64,000 bases of DNA from Zonotrichia leucophrys gambelii. Lineage: Eukaryota; Chordata; Aves; Passeriformes; Passerellidae. Each line of letters begins with the position of its first letter. Positions within the stretch are counted from its first letter, which is position 1. The notes beneath the pieces were generated by a model. It searched no databases, had not been told where the DNA came from, and saw only the letters and a program-made list of their open reading frames with translations. This document shows positions 30,001-41,215 of the stretch, piece after piece. The position numbers and the translations under genes were made by a program. The stretch lies in NCBI RefSeq assembly GCF_028769735.1, contig NC_088179.1, positions 4,957,501 through 5,021,500 of the forward strand, read 5' to 3'.

Positions 30001-32904
30001 TGTAGGTGAAGTACTGCAGGTAGGGGGATGTTTTAATAGTCAAACTGCAGGAAAAAAACATGGGAAAAATGGATTATGGACCACTGCATGTTGAGTGTGG
30101 CCAGAAAGATTCTCTCTAGACCATCTGGTGTTGTGAGCAAGCAAGGGATGTAGTCAAGATAGATGGGATGGTTTGGGAATCTTCTTGGAGAAAAGTTTGA
30201 TGAGTAATTGTCACCTGGGAGGATCTAAAAATGGGGCTGGAGAAAGGACTGGTCGTGTCTAGGGCTTGGCAATATTTCCATGAAGGGATTTTTGAGGAAA
30301 ACTGGGTCTCCTCTTCAGGGCTGGCTGGGTGGGTGATGCCTCTGGTGGCAGGAATGGGATTCCCTCATCAGCTCCCAAGATCATTTCAAGCCAGGTTATG
30401 TTCAAGGATAAAGTGCTTTGGGGTCAGCAGCCTGGCTTAAAACAGCTCTTGGGAAAGAAATGTGGGGATGGATTGTGAATTTGTCAGAGGTTTCATTTGC
30501 AGCAACCAAAACAGAACGGGCCAACTGCAAATACAATCCTTGGATATCCTTAAAACTGCTACCAACCATGAACATGGAATGCTCCCTTAGTTTCTCCTAG
30601 CAAGGGCAAAGCTTGTGTGATGTCCAGCTTTGAGCAGTGAATTTTGAGAAAGGAAGTTTTGGGTTGTTCAAGTGAGAACAAGGACGGGCTAGAAGACATG
30701 ATCTGGGAGGAAAGAGACTTCTCCACCCCCTTCAGATCAGTTTAGATCTCACTGCAAACACTTGGTAAGAAAACATAAAGGAAATAATGGTATTGTTAAG
30801 GCTGGAAAAGTCCTCTAAAGGCATCAAGTCCAACTGCTAACCCAGTGCTGCCAGACCCACCCATGTCCCCAGAAACCTACTTTGTAAATTCCATTGACTT
30901 CTCACAGCTCTCCAGCCATAATTTAGTAACTCCCGATCTAGAGAGTGTGGGAGGGAATTGCTTTGATGGTGTTTTGATGAAAAAAGAACAGGGGCTTCTC
31001 TGTGGGAGTGTTGTGTTGGACTGGGACAGAACAAAGGTCTGAGAAGGGCAGAACACTGTTGGCAGCTGGAGGCATTGGGGCCAGACAGGTGAATTAGTCT
31101 GTCTGACTGCAGTTGGTCCCGTTCCAAGGCTGGGCTTGATGATTTCTGATATCTTGAGTATTGTATTTGTGGGGTGCCCAAATGAAGGGAGGAATGATGA
31201 ATCTGACGCCATGTTCTCAGAATATTAATTTATTATTTTATGATGCTATATTATATTGAAGAATACTAAACTGAACTATACTAAAGAATGCAGAAAGGAT
31301 ACTTAATGCCAAAAAGATAATAATAAAAACTGGTGACTCTCTCCAGACTCAGAAGTCACTACACTGTTTGGCCCTGTTTAGCCAATGAGAGAAAACAGCT
31401 CACAGCAGAATCCAATGAAACAATCACCTGTGGGTTAACAATCTCCAAATACATTCCACATGAGCAAAACACAGGAGAATCAAATGAGATAAGAATTGTT
31501 TTCCTTTTCTCTGAGGCTTCTCAGCTTCCTGGGAGAAAAATCCTGGGCAAAGGGATTTTTCAGAGGATGTGAACGCCACACTTGAGGGCTCTGCTTTCAG
31601 ATGTTTCCTGCTGTGATGTGGACGGAATATGGAGATGTTCTGGATGAGGAACCTCCCCTCTCTGCCCCCTCTGCTTGTTTCAGGTCACCTTCTATGAAGA
31701 CAAGAACTTCCTGGGCCGTTACTACGAGTGCGACAGCGACTGCCCTGATTTCCACAGCTACCTGAGCCGCTGCAACTCCATCCGTGTGGATGGAGGCACC
31801 TGGGTGGCCTACGAGAGGCCCAACTATGCTGGGAACATGTACGTGCTGACCCACGGGGAGTACCCCGACTACCACCACTGGATGGGCCTCAACGACCGCC
31901 TGGGCTCCTGCAAGTACATCCAGATTGTAGGTGTCACCCCTAGCCAGGGGATGCTGCCATTTATCCCATCCTGGGAGGGTTTCATGGGGGAGAACGTGGT
32001 GTTCATCTTCCTGGGGAGCCACAGAGGGTGGGCTGCAGGGGTTTGGTCCCACAGTCCTGCTCTGGGAGTAGCAAGGTGTTTGGTGTGGGGAGAAGATGAG
32101 TGTGTCCCAGTTGGATTGCAGTGGGGAAAGGCAGATCTGTGGTGGTGCTCACAGGGGTCCCAGAATGAGGGAAGATATGAGGATCTGACTCCATGTTTCA
32201 CAAGGCTGATTTATTATTTTATGATATATATATATTACATTAAAACTATGCTAAAAGAATAGAAGAAAGGATTTCATCAGAAGGCTTGAAAGGAAAGGAA
32301 TGGAGTGATAATAAAATCTTGTTACTGACCAGAGAGTCTGATACAGCTGACTGTGATTGGCCATTAATTAGAAACAACCACATGAGACCAATCACAGATG
32401 CACCTGTTGCATTCCACAGCAGCAGATAATCATTGTTTACATTTTGTTCCTGAAGCCTCTCAGCTTCTCAGGAGAAAAAGTCCTAAGGAAAGGATTTTTC
32501 ATGAAAGTTGTCTGCAGCACCCACCCACGGCAAGGAGGCAGAACTGGATCATCTTTAAACCCCTTCCAACCCAAACCTTTCCATGACTCTATAATTTTCT
32601 CTTCCCTCACCCTTTTATTTTTTTTTTCTAGCCAAGTGGAGGCCGAGGCCACATCCAGGTGTTTGAGAAGGGAGATTTTGGCGGGCAGATGTTCGAAGCC
32701 ACCGAAGACTGCCCCTCCATCATGGAGGAGTGGCACATGCGTGAGGTGCACGCCTGCAGGGTGCTGGAGGGCGTCTGGGTGTTCTACGAGCACCCCAACT
32801 ACCGGGGCCGGCAGTACGTGCTGCCCAAGGGGGAGTACCGCAAGCCCGTGGAGTGGGGCGCGGCCAGCCCCGCCGTCCAGTCCTTCCGCAGCATCTCCGA
32901 GTGA
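27069..32904 (+). CDS. CRYGS: CRYGS, gamma-S crystallin
   Basis: Structural beta/gamma-crystallin of the eye lens. Three coding exons: 27069-27089 (MSRAGTK), 31684-31926 and 32632-32904; 537 nt, 178 aa, the same length as human, all in phase 0 with GT/AG borders. This is the standard gamma-crystallin plan: a tiny first exon, then one exon per two-Greek-key domain. Motif 1 starts [17 protein letters not shown], motif 2 contains [19 protein letters not shown]. The C-terminal domain starts [13 protein letters not shown], and its last motif has [18 protein letters not shown] and ends [16 protein letters not shown]. Both tyrosine-corner segments are intact. Intron 1 is 4.6 kb, intron 2 is 705 bp and more than half LTR. 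Near-identity to human blocks makes the assignment firm. Confidence 0.96.
29008..29160 (-). mobile_element. CR1-type LINE 3' fragment in CRYGS intron 1
   Basis: Reverse-oriented: 'gtttgagttggaaaggactttaaagcccacccagttccaccccc', then 'cagagacaccttccactatctcaggttgctgcaa'. Confidence 0.8.
30785..30880 (-). mobile_element. Short CR1-type fragment in CRYGS intron 1
   Basis: 'aaggctggaaaagtcctctaaaggcatcaagtccaactgctaacccagtgctgccagacc' is the reverse complement of a CR1 terminus. Confidence 0.65.
31159..31580 (-). mobile_element. Solo LTR upstream of CRYGS exon 2
   Basis: Flanked by exact 6-bp repeats CTTGAG (31153-31158 and 31581-31586). It belongs to the same broad family as 35554-35913, sharing the 'ttctcagaa', 'ttatgat', 'actaaagaa' and 'cttctcag' order and a terminal 'gggatttttca' block. 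Its right end is 103 bp from the exon 2 acceptor. AATAAA near its end on the minus strand suggests minus polarity. Confidence 0.8.
32138..32519 (-). mobile_element. Solo LTR in CRYGS intron 2
   Basis: Starts TGTGGTGGTGC on the plus strand and follows the nested LTRs of TBCCD1 intron 4 block by block ('ccatgtttcacaaggctgat', 'gaaaggatttcatcagaaggctt', 'gattggccattaattagaaac', 'ttctcaggagaaaaagtcct'). The 3' end is less clear and I could not find a clean target duplication. It occupies about 54% of the intron. Confidence 0.75.
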
Positions 32905-32935
32905 GCCAGCCCCGTGCTGGGCTGCTACAGCCCCC

Positions 32936-32941
32936 AATAAA
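32936..32941 (+). promoter_or_regulatory. CRYGS: CRYGS poly(A) signal
   Basis: AATAAA only 31 nt after the stop codon, giving a very short 3' UTR typical of crystallin genes. Confidence 0.85.
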
Positions 32942-33011
32942 GCAACTGAGTCGCTCAGCTCCGCCTTGTCCTGCTTATTCTTGGGATTTGGGTGCGACGT
33001 GTCCTGCCTTG

Positions 33012-33138
33012 GGGAGCTGGGGTGGAGCAGAGCCTTCTCTGCCTCATTGTCACCTTCCTCATCCCCTGCCCTTCTGATCCCGGGGGAGCTGGGGTGGAGC
33101 CGAGCCTTCCCTGCCTCATTGTCATCCCCTTCCCCATC
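33012..33138 (+). repeat. Two-copy 72-bp tandem duplication
   Basis: 'ggggagctggggtggagc' followed by 'agagccttctctgcctcattgtca' is repeated at 33084 with about 90% identity ('gagccttccctgcctcattgtca'). It ends next to the LTR target duplication at 33139. Confidence 0.75.
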
Positions 33139-33144
33139 CCCTGC

Positions 33145-33965
33145 TGTAGGAGCCTCGCGGGGGTAACACGGTTGGGACGGATGGAAATGAGAGATCTCTG
33201 CAGCCAGGTCAGGAACTTGGGGTTTATTGCAAAGGGCCTGGGTGCAGGGCCCTGCTGGGATTTGGGGTTTATTGCAAAGGGCCTGGGTGCAGGGCCCTGC
33301 TGGGATTTGGGGTTTATTGCAAAGGGCCTGGGTGCAGGGCCCTGCTGGGATTTGGGGTTTATTGCAAAGGGCCTGGGGGCAGGGCCCTGCTGGGATTTGG
33401 GGTTTATTGCAAAGGGCCTGGGTGCAGGGCCCTGCTGGGAGCTGCCAGGCACAGCTCAGAGCAGGCCCGAGAGGGGGAGAGAGGATGAGAGAGTAAGAGG
33501 GTAAGGGAGTAAAAGGGCTATGAGAGTAAAAGGCAAGAGGAGTAAAAAGGGTAAGAACGCAAAGTTCCCGTTACAATACAATAAATCTTCTTCTGTGCTG
33601 AATATTCTAATTCTCACTAACCAATCTAGTACAATATACAAATTCTATAGCATTTACATACAGCCGATAAGAATCACTACATTACCATACTGTGTTACAT
33701 TTTAAACCCTAAAAACTCCTCTTTGGACCCTTTCTGCCAAGCTGTAGGGTCTGCTCTGACCCTGGACCTGTCTGCAAGCAGAGGCTGTTGTTCCATCAAA
33801 AGGGGATTCACTTCAGCCAGCCACACCATTGTCTTCCAGTTGTTCAGTAACTGAGGTATCTCAAAGCTTGCTTTCATTTCAATCTCACTTATAGTTTCCA
33901 TATTCTCAAAATCTTTTGCCAGGCAATTATATTTATAAGGCTTTCTTGTTTCATCTTCCCCAACA
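33145..33965 (-). mobile_element. Solo LTR, 821 bp, carrying an internal minisatellite
   Basis: Plus-strand text starts TGTAGGAGCC and ends CCCAACA, flanked by exact CCCTGC repeats (33139-33144 and 33966-33971). On the minus strand the 45-bp repeat reads ...TTTGCAATAAACCCC..., a poly(A) signal where an LTR's R region is expected, so the element is read as minus-sense. No retroviral coding sequence is attached. Confidence 0.8.
33217..33440 (-). repeat. 45-bp minisatellite, about five copies, inside the LTR
   Basis: Unit 'tttattgcaaagggcctggg' + 'tgcagggccctgctgggatttgggg', nearly identical in all copies (one shows gggg for ggtg). The 45-bp length keeps frame, so both strands show 15-residue repeats; these are not called as protein. 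Confidence 0.95.
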
Positions 33966-33971
33966 CCCTGC

Positions 33972-35547
33972 CCCTCTGATCCTTTAGGAAAAAGCCATCC
34001 CCAAGCTGGAGTTTGTGATTCAACGTTTGGCCATCCCGGTGGAGCAGGGGCACCACACATCCCTGGGTTCCAGTTGTTGGTGGTGGCTGTGGGTGACTCG
34101 GTCTGTCATGTCCCTGTGGAGTCCCTGCCTGCTCTGCTGCTCCATGGTGGCTTGGGAGAAGGGATGGGGTTTTTGTCAGTGCCATGTGTCCTCCTGGACA
34201 CCCTGAGCAGGCAGCTGCTGTCCTGGTACTGGATGGATTTGTCCTCCCAGGACTGGGTAAAAATTGAGATCCCAGATGGAGCAGGAAGGGGACAGCCATA
34301 ATCTCCATGGGGAATGCTGGGGACACTGGCAGTCCAGTGTGTCAGGTAAGGATGTCCCCTGGAGGTTTGAGCCAAGGGATTCAGCTGCTTAAACTGGGGC
34401 TGGGCACCACATGGAGCTGAGAGCTGGATCCAGGACAGCAGGCAGTGAGTGCCTCTGGGAGGTGGCTGCTGAAGGACAGGGAGAGCTCCCTGGACACCTG
34501 AGATGTGCAGGGAGTAGAGGGGGCTCCCAGTTAGCCCAGTTTGCCACCAGGAACATCCCATTTTGCCCAGTGCTACCAGAGGGGAGGCAGGTCCCAGGCA
34601 CAGCCTCCCGTGATGGCTGGGGATTCTTCCCCTGGGAACCCTGGGAGCTGCAGCCTGTTTGCACATGAAGCTGAGGGGCTTTGGGACAATGAGGCTGGAG
34701 GTGGAAGCAGAGCCCTCCCAGCCATGCTCTGCAGTCTCTTCCCCCTGATGTATGAGGCTATTACAGAGCAGGGAGCCAGGGGAAGGGATCCTCATCAAGC
34801 CACAGGGCTGCCACCTCTGGGAAAGCTGCTGCCGGTGGGGAATGGGAAGGAGCCACCAAGTCCAGCCCCCTGGGCTTCCCCCAGCACAAAGATGAGCTGA
34901 AGAGTCACCTTCCCCTTCTTCCTCATCCTCCACCCTCCTTCCTCATTCTCTCCCTGCTGTCACCCCCACCCTTAGCACCATGCCCCACTCCAGCCTTTCT
35001 CTGCAAATGATGATGCATCTTCACCCACTTCCATCCCTCCTCACTCCTCTCCATCATGGATCAGCAGGATGCAGATGATCCAACAACACAGTTGGATTTC
35101 ACTGTATTTTTCCCCATAATATTTCTCCAGGACCAACCCTCAGCTCCAGCTCCCCTTTTCCCCCTGGCTTCTGGCAAAGCTCTCTGAGGGCAGCAGCTTG
35201 AGCACAGCCTGGCTTCTGCTTTGTTTTTTTTTTTGACAGTGAGCCTGTTGCTGTCCCTGTTGTGGATGAATAATCTGTAGGTAAGTGAGCTCCACTCAGA
35301 TCATTTCTAGCTACCTCCTACCCTGATTTTGGGGAATGTCCCCCTGTTGCCATCCCACAAGCCCTACACTGGATGGGTTTGGAATGCTCCAGTTCTGTGG
35401 CTGCTCCACCCCAGAGCATTGGAGTAGCTAGACCTGGATCTGGTTTGCCCTTAAGGTAACATTTTCCCACGTCCTTCTCTTTCACTGCCGACCTCCCCAC
35501 TTTTAAAACCCAATTATCCCAAGTCTTCCCTCCTTCTCCTTGTCCTC
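33972..35547. other. Intergenic, nothing recognised
   Basis: A 275-codon minus-strand open frame spans 34106-34933, but it lacks any recognisable domain and overlaps other open frames, so it is not called. A short poly-T lies near 35223. Confidence 0.4.
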
Positions 35548-35553
35548 CAGGCT

Positions 35554-35913
35554 TGTTTGGGTGTTGTGGGTCCCCAGGATGAGATGAGAGACGAGAATTT
35601 GACTCCAAGTTCTCAGAAGGCTGATTTATTATGATATTATATGAAAAGAAATAATATATTAAAATTATACTAAAGAAAGAGAAAGGATACATCAGAAGGT
35701 TAGACAAGAATGAATAATAAAAACTTGTGACTGACCAGAGTCCTGGCACAACTGGACTGGGATTGGTCATTAAATTAAAACAATTCACATGCTGGGCAAA
35801 CAATTCTCCAAATCACATTCCAGAGGAGCAAAATGTGGAGAAGCTGAGGCTTCTCACCTTGCCAGGAGAAGAAATCCTGGCAAAGGGATTTTTCATAAAA
35901 TATCACAGTGACA
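35554..35913 (-). mobile_element. Solo LTR, 360 bp
   Basis: TGTTTGGGTG...CAGTGACA on the plus strand with TG...CA ends and exact 6-bp CAGGCT repeats (35548-35553 and 35914-35919). Related to the LTR at 31159. Confidence 0.85.
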
Positions 35914-36089
35914 CAGGCTCTTGCCCTTGGGTGAACATTGTGTCCTCAACATTTGCAACCGACACAAATAGCAATAAACTGCTACTTGGGTGTTTTTTTT
36001 ACCATTAGTTTTTATTTTATTGTGATTCCAGATGACTTTTTCCATTTTTCCCCTGCCACAGCAGAGCAGGGTGCCTGTGGAGATGAGCG

Positions 36090-36560
36090 GGGAGCGCAGC
36101 CGTGCTGATGCCGGGTTTTCCTTGACAGCTAATTTCCATTCCCCAGTATCAGGGGGTCTGCTCCAGTAATTGGCATGCAGATTGTGTCCGGTGGGCCTGT
36201 TAGACACGAGCAAAGGCTCTGCTGCTTGGAATAAGCCAACCCCAGGCTGATGGATGGGGTGTAAGGAGGTCATGGGGAGAGAGAATTTCCAGATGCCCGT
36301 GCACACACACCTACAAAATTTCCCATTCCATGCCCTCCCCCCCATCCCTACTTTCTTTATCCAGCAAACTCTAATCTATCATATTTCATTGAGACAAATC
36401 CTGCTCCATTTCTCTGTCTCTCCCTTTTTCCCTCTAAGGGAAATGTGATGGAACCTGCTCCTGGATTTAATGAGAAGATGGTGCGGCGTAGCAGGAATTA
36501 AAGCGGTGCCATGCTTCATTAGCAGCTGGGGATCACATGGAGCAGGCCCAGATGTTAATT
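36090..36560 (+). promoter_or_regulatory. Candidate conserved non-coding blocks
   Basis: Two repeat-free stretches (36105-36235 and 36465-36590) with TAAT/ATTA cores ('ccagtaattggcatgcag', 'gaattaattggtataagg') look like vertebrate regulatory DNA. This is a judgement of texture; no alignment is available. Confidence 0.3.
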
Positions 36561-37181
36561 ACACTTTGGGAATTAATTGGTATAAGGCATTCCTCTCCTC
36601 CATCATCCCTAATCCGGTGGGTGTGTGAGGACTTCTGGAAGCAGAGACCTCCAGGCAGGTGTCTGTCTGTCTGTCCCCCCTCCTCAGCCTGCCTGGCACC
36701 GCCTGGTTTGGAAATTTTGAAGTCACCTTCATTTCCATCCCTTTGGTGCCCAAAGACCTGCTGTAATTTTTCCCTCTTTTCCTTCCTGTGCCACTCTCCT
36801 CCAAAATTTTTCTTCAGCTGCTGGGGAAAGCAGGTCTGGATGGGATGGGGTGATGGTGGGAGATAGCCCTATGTTGAAGGAGGAAAGATCATCTCCCTCA
36901 GAGCTGGTCATCCCCAATGGATTCCAGGACATCCTGATCCTTTCTCCTGTTCCTTGACCTGTCCTGGCTGGCCCATCCCTTCCCTCCAGCTCTGGAGGCA
37001 GACAGGGGAGCCTCAATCTGCCCCCACAACCCCTCTGCTGCTGAAATCTCCCCAGCCCTCTAAGGCAAATGGTCTCCTCTTTCTTCCCTTTTCCATCTTG
37101 GGTTCAGTCTGACAAAATACAAAAGCTGAGGGGGGTGTTGTTTTGCCAGAGGACAGAAATCACATGCTTGGAAATGAAGAA

Positions 37182-37490
37182 TGTTGTCACAGTAGAGACA
37201 GCCACAATACACAGAGTATCACCACACAATTTCAGAAAGCTTCAATCCATACAGAGTAACACGTTACCTCCTCAGAAGGCTTCAAGCTCAGCCCTTCTCG
37301 TTCTTTAGCCCAGCCTTTTATCCCCTCCTGCTGCTGCCCTGCCCCTGTGTGCCCTCTGTTCCCTTTGGTGGTTGGTCAGTGCCCCTGGGCACTCCATGGC
37401 TCATTGCTGTCAGTGCTGCTCACCTGCTGCTCACAGCTGTGCCCATTGAGGCTCAGCCCCATCCCAATCACCACAAACTGTGTGCCTACA
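37182..37490 (-). mobile_element. Probable solo LTR of another ERV family
   Basis: On the minus strand: TGTAGGCACAC...TGACAACA with a GGATAAAAGG TATA-like box followed by GCTGGGCTAAAG, an arrangement typical of avian LTRs. No clear target duplication was found, so the borders are tentative. Confidence 0.5.
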
Positions 37491-37859
37491 GAATGCTGCC
37501 TCTGAATGCTGCCAATTTGTTCCTTTCCTGAGCTGGCTGGTGGTGGCCCAGCATGGGGCATGGATGTCACTGAGGTGGAGCAGCACATCTCTGGGATCTG
37601 GCCTGGAATTTGCTGCACAGCCCCAGTGGGACACTCAAACTCAGCTCTGCTCCCCCCAAACTGCTCCCAGGCCCTGACAGTGGGGACACAGCCACTATAA
37701 CCAGCCCAGGCTCCCATTTTCCCTCCTTTTCCCAAGGTCCTCAGGGCTTTGTGGGTCTTCCCTTGGTGTTGCTGATGGTCCTTGGTCTCAAGGTGTCAGC
37801 ACCTTGATACATCTTTGCTCTTCCAGCAAAGATCATTCCTGGATGAGAGCCACTGTCTC

Positions 37860-38215
37860 TCCCTCCCATCCTCAAAAAGTGTGTGGATGTGGCACTTACG
37901 GACAGAGATGTGGCAAAACAGAGCAGTTCAAGGCCACTTTGGTAGAAGTTATAGAAAAACTGCAAAATTTTCAAAACTGCAAAATTAATGGTTTTGGTGC
38001 TGGATGGAGAAAGGAGATGTTCAATCCTTTTGTTTGTACTTTCTTGATTTTTGGTTTAGGGTTGGGCATGGCAGTGCTGGGGAAACAATTGGTGCTTTTT
38101 GGGGACTTTTCCAACTTAAGCAATTCTATAATTCTGAAATTTCACAGTTCCATCATTCTATGATTTCATTTGTCTATGGTCTATGATTCTATGCTTCCAT
38201 GACTCTGTGACTCAA
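37860..38215 (+). mobile_element. CR1-type LINE 3' end, interrupted
   Basis: 'gtgtggatgtggcactta' at the left and 'gggcatggcagtgctggggaaac', 'gacttttccaacttaag', then a long run of 'attctatgattc' variants at the right. About 145 bp of unrelated AT-rich sequence (about 37912-38058) sits where CR1 would be continuous. Confidence 0.7.
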
Positions 38216-38513
38216 GGCAGCACTGCATTGTCACCTGGTTCCCTTGGAGCCCTGCCACTTCAGATCCTGCATTTCCCACCATCTGCTCACTGAACCCCAA
38301 GTCCCTGAATCAGGGATTCAGCCTCCACCTCAGCCCCTGTCTGGGCAGTCTGAAGATGACTGCAGCCCCCACTTTGCTTTTGGCAAAAACACTTCCCAGG
38401 TGTTGTTTTTCCTCTGTTTTATGTGTGACCCACCCTGCTCATTCCCTCTTGGCCCTGACTGAGCTGTGGTTTCAGGATGCTGCTTCCGTCCTGTGAGCCT
38501 GTGGGTGATGCTT

Positions 38514-39050
38514 TGTGAGGCTGACCTAGAATGGAGGCTGGACAGAGTTAAAGAATAAAGTAGGGATTTATTAAAAGGCCTCAATGGATCTTGGGCAGCA
38601 CAAGAACCCAGCTAGGGCTACACCCAAGATGAACCAAAATGGTCACAAAATGCCCCACCAGTCATGGAATCTCTCACTTTTATAAGTTCTGCTCCATTTG
38701 CATATTGCAGTTAATTGTCCAATTCCAGCTTTAGCCCACGAAGTCCCATCCTGCTTGTTTTTCTCTCTTTGAAGAGAAAAACTTCAAACCTTCAAACACA
38801 AACCATGTTGTTTGTGCTCTTGGGCTGAGATTTGGATCATTTGTCCTTGGTCCCCAGCTAGAGAAGGAATTGTTTTGTCTCCCTACTCTGTGCAGAGAGC
38901 TCACCATCCCCTCATATGAAGCCCAGACCCACACACTAAAGCAGTACAGAATCTGGAAAAGATAAAAGCTAAAACCTGAGACATCATGGGGAAAGTCTGG
39001 CCCAAATCTGGACGGGGAGAGATGGAGCTGATTTGTATCTGTCATACACA
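38514..39050 (-). mobile_element. Solo LTR, about 537 bp
   Basis: Minus-strand reading starts TGTGTATGAC, has a TATA box (ACTTATAAAAGTGAGAG near 38675) and a poly(A) region (TTTTAATAAATCCC near 38570), and ends CCTCACA. Flanks GATGCT and GATGTT are an imperfect target duplication. Confidence 0.75.
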
Positions 39051-40479
39051 GATGTTCTGAAGACTCCATCAGTGTCTGGCCACTGTCACACGTGTCCTGT
39101 CACCCAGAGGTGCCAGGCTGTCTGTGTCTGTGAATGGTGCCATGGGAGGGAGCTGCCTCTCCAGGATGTGAGCACGGCCTTGAGGGATGCTGGCACACCA
39201 GATGGGGCTCTGAAATCCCCTAGAATTGCAGAGGAAAAGGAGAGGAGAGGGCACTTCCCAGGACGCCATCCTTCCCTTTGCCAGAGCCCAGCAGAGGGCA
39301 ATAGAAGCAAATGGAAGAGACGAGACCTTGCGAGGGATGTGCGGCAGGAGCAGATTCCAAGGCAGAGCGGAGGGATGTGCAGGAGGATGTACAGGCTGAG
39401 GGATGTGCAAGAGCAGGGACCGTGCGCCCGGAGCGCTGTGCGGGGAGCAGGGCTGGGGGCAGCTGCTGAAGGAGCAAAACAGCAATTAAAGGTTATTTTG
39501 TTAGGAGTTGAAGCAAATCGATGCTTTCCTAACTCCTAAATTCAGTGTTTTGGGGTTGGATGGAGAAGGAAAGGGAAATAATTAACTCTTTTGTTTACAC
39601 TTTCTGGATTTGATGTCAGTTTTTACGAAAAGCACTGCGTGGCTGAGCACCTCCAGTGGGCGATGCTGGGAGGGGAAGCTCTGAGAATTCCCAGCCCTGA
39701 TTATATTCCACCTGGTTAATTGTGCGACTGAGCCCAGCTCAGTTTCTCTTGGAAACCAAATTCCACGCGTGCTTGGAGCCTTCTGTGGGATCTGCCTGAG
39801 CCCTGGCAGGAGGGATGTGCTGGGCTGGGGCTGGCAGTGCCCACGGGCTCCCTTCCTCCCTGCAGAGGGAAAACCCCGGCAGGCTGTGGGCGTGAGGAAG
39901 CAGGGAGAAGTTGGGAACAGCATCCCCTTCCAGCTTCCTGCAGCAGCTGGACCAGCTGGGACAGAGCTTGGGCAGGAGCTCCTCTCCTGCTCTCTGTTCC
40001 TGCTCCCTGCACACTCCTGCCTGGCTAGGCAGATATTCCCAATTGGATTTCCTACATATCCAGGTCACCTCCCTATGGTTTTTAAGTTTTTTTTTTTGGT
40101 CCAAATTCTTTGGTGTCATGGATGTTTAACAAGGAAAATGTCCCATGGCAGGAGCATGATCCTACAGCTGCCCTCACAGCCCGGACAGGGGATCTGCAGA
40201 ACCACAAGGGGAAGTCACACCTGGCAGATTCCCGCTTAAGACCTCGTCTTTTTGAGGGGGAAAACAACAATTATTTCAAAGGGAAGGGTCAAATCTCTGT
40301 GGCTGGGAGCTGCAGATGGCCTGGATGTAGGATGCCTGGGAGGACCTGACACTCCAGGAGGCACCTCTGGGGGTTTTTTGGGGTGCTGCTGCTGCGGGGT
40401 GTGACCTTAGGAAAAAAACGATGTTTATTTGGAAGTCTGGTTTAAGCTTTTTTTGTTGGGCTGCTGCTGCTTGCAGAGA
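39051..40479. other. Intergenic, little recognised
   Basis: No exon supported. 39480-39625 resembles the insert at 37912-38058 ('ttggatggagaaggaa', 'cttttgtttacactttctggattt'). Confidence 0.4.
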
Positions 40480-41215
40480 GGGCTCTGGTCTTAGAGGAGA
40501 AGAAGGAAGGGTCGTCCCCACCTTCCTCTGCAGAGCCCCCCACCCGCCTCATTAAGGCCGTCCTTGGCGAGACGAGCGCGGCGCGATCTGCCCATCTCAG
40601 CGTTATCTCCCGATCTGCCTCCTGCGCTGCCACGCTTCCAGATGCTCCTTATCTCCTCTCACCTTCCCGGAGAGCCAGCGTGCTGGGGGCAGGGCCGGCT
40701 GCCCAGACTCCCCACCTGTGATCTCCCCGGCTCTTATCAGGCTCCCTGAGTCCTGATCGAGCCCCTGGCTCAAAGTCAAACGGATTTTGTGGCGGGGCGA
40801 GCGCTCCCAAGGTCGGGCGGTGGCGGGGAGGCTGCGGGGACCCCGCTCTCCCCCTGCGCCCCGCTCCAGCCCATTCCCCAGGTAGCGCCTCTTCCCGATT
40901 ATTCTCCAACATTATCAATTACATTTGGATTATTATTCCTCATTGAAGCCCAAGCGAGCCGCAGACAGCTATTTCCTAATGGGGAAACGTTACAGGCAAC
41001 TTATTAAGGAACAATGCGTCATTAAGGGGGGAGAGCTTCAAAGGCTCCTAAATGCGTTTCAAAGGACACAATGCGGAGCGGATCCTGCCGCCGCATATCT
41101 GGGGGACATGGGCAAAATTTGTGACAAGGAATAGACCGGGCCCAATGTAATTAACTAATTCTCGATCAAAGGGGTTTTAGAACTGAATGGTCAGGGAATT
41201 CAATTATGGGTTTCC
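40480..41215 (+). promoter_or_regulatory. Candidate conserved enhancer, CpG-rich left half and AT-rich right half
   Basis: Repeat-free. The left half (to about 40890) is GC/CpG-rich with three GATA-type motifs read in reverse (TTATCT 40603, TTATCT 40649, TTATCA 40734). The right half (40890-41215) is low-complexity-free AT-rich sequence with three WWCAAAG TCF/LEF-type motifs on one strand (41037, 41058, 41165). It has the look of deeply conserved vertebrate non-coding DNA. No open frame with coding features. Confidence 0.5.

Noticed and set aside
33217..33440. Regular short repeats that could suggest a CRISPR array
   Set aside because: Head-to-tail units without unique spacers, inside an LTR in a vertebrate genome.
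33227..33496. Open frame with 15-residue repeats
   Set aside because: Product of the 45-bp LTR minisatellite; no start context or host gene.
34106..34933. 275-codon minus-strand open frame
   Set aside because: No recognisable domain, no splice or promoter context, composition like the surrounding non-coding DNA, and overlapping open frames in other phases.
19748..39050. Retroviral genes associated with the LTRs
   Set aside because: All LTRs appear solo; no gag, pol or env-like frame lies between any pair in matching orientation.
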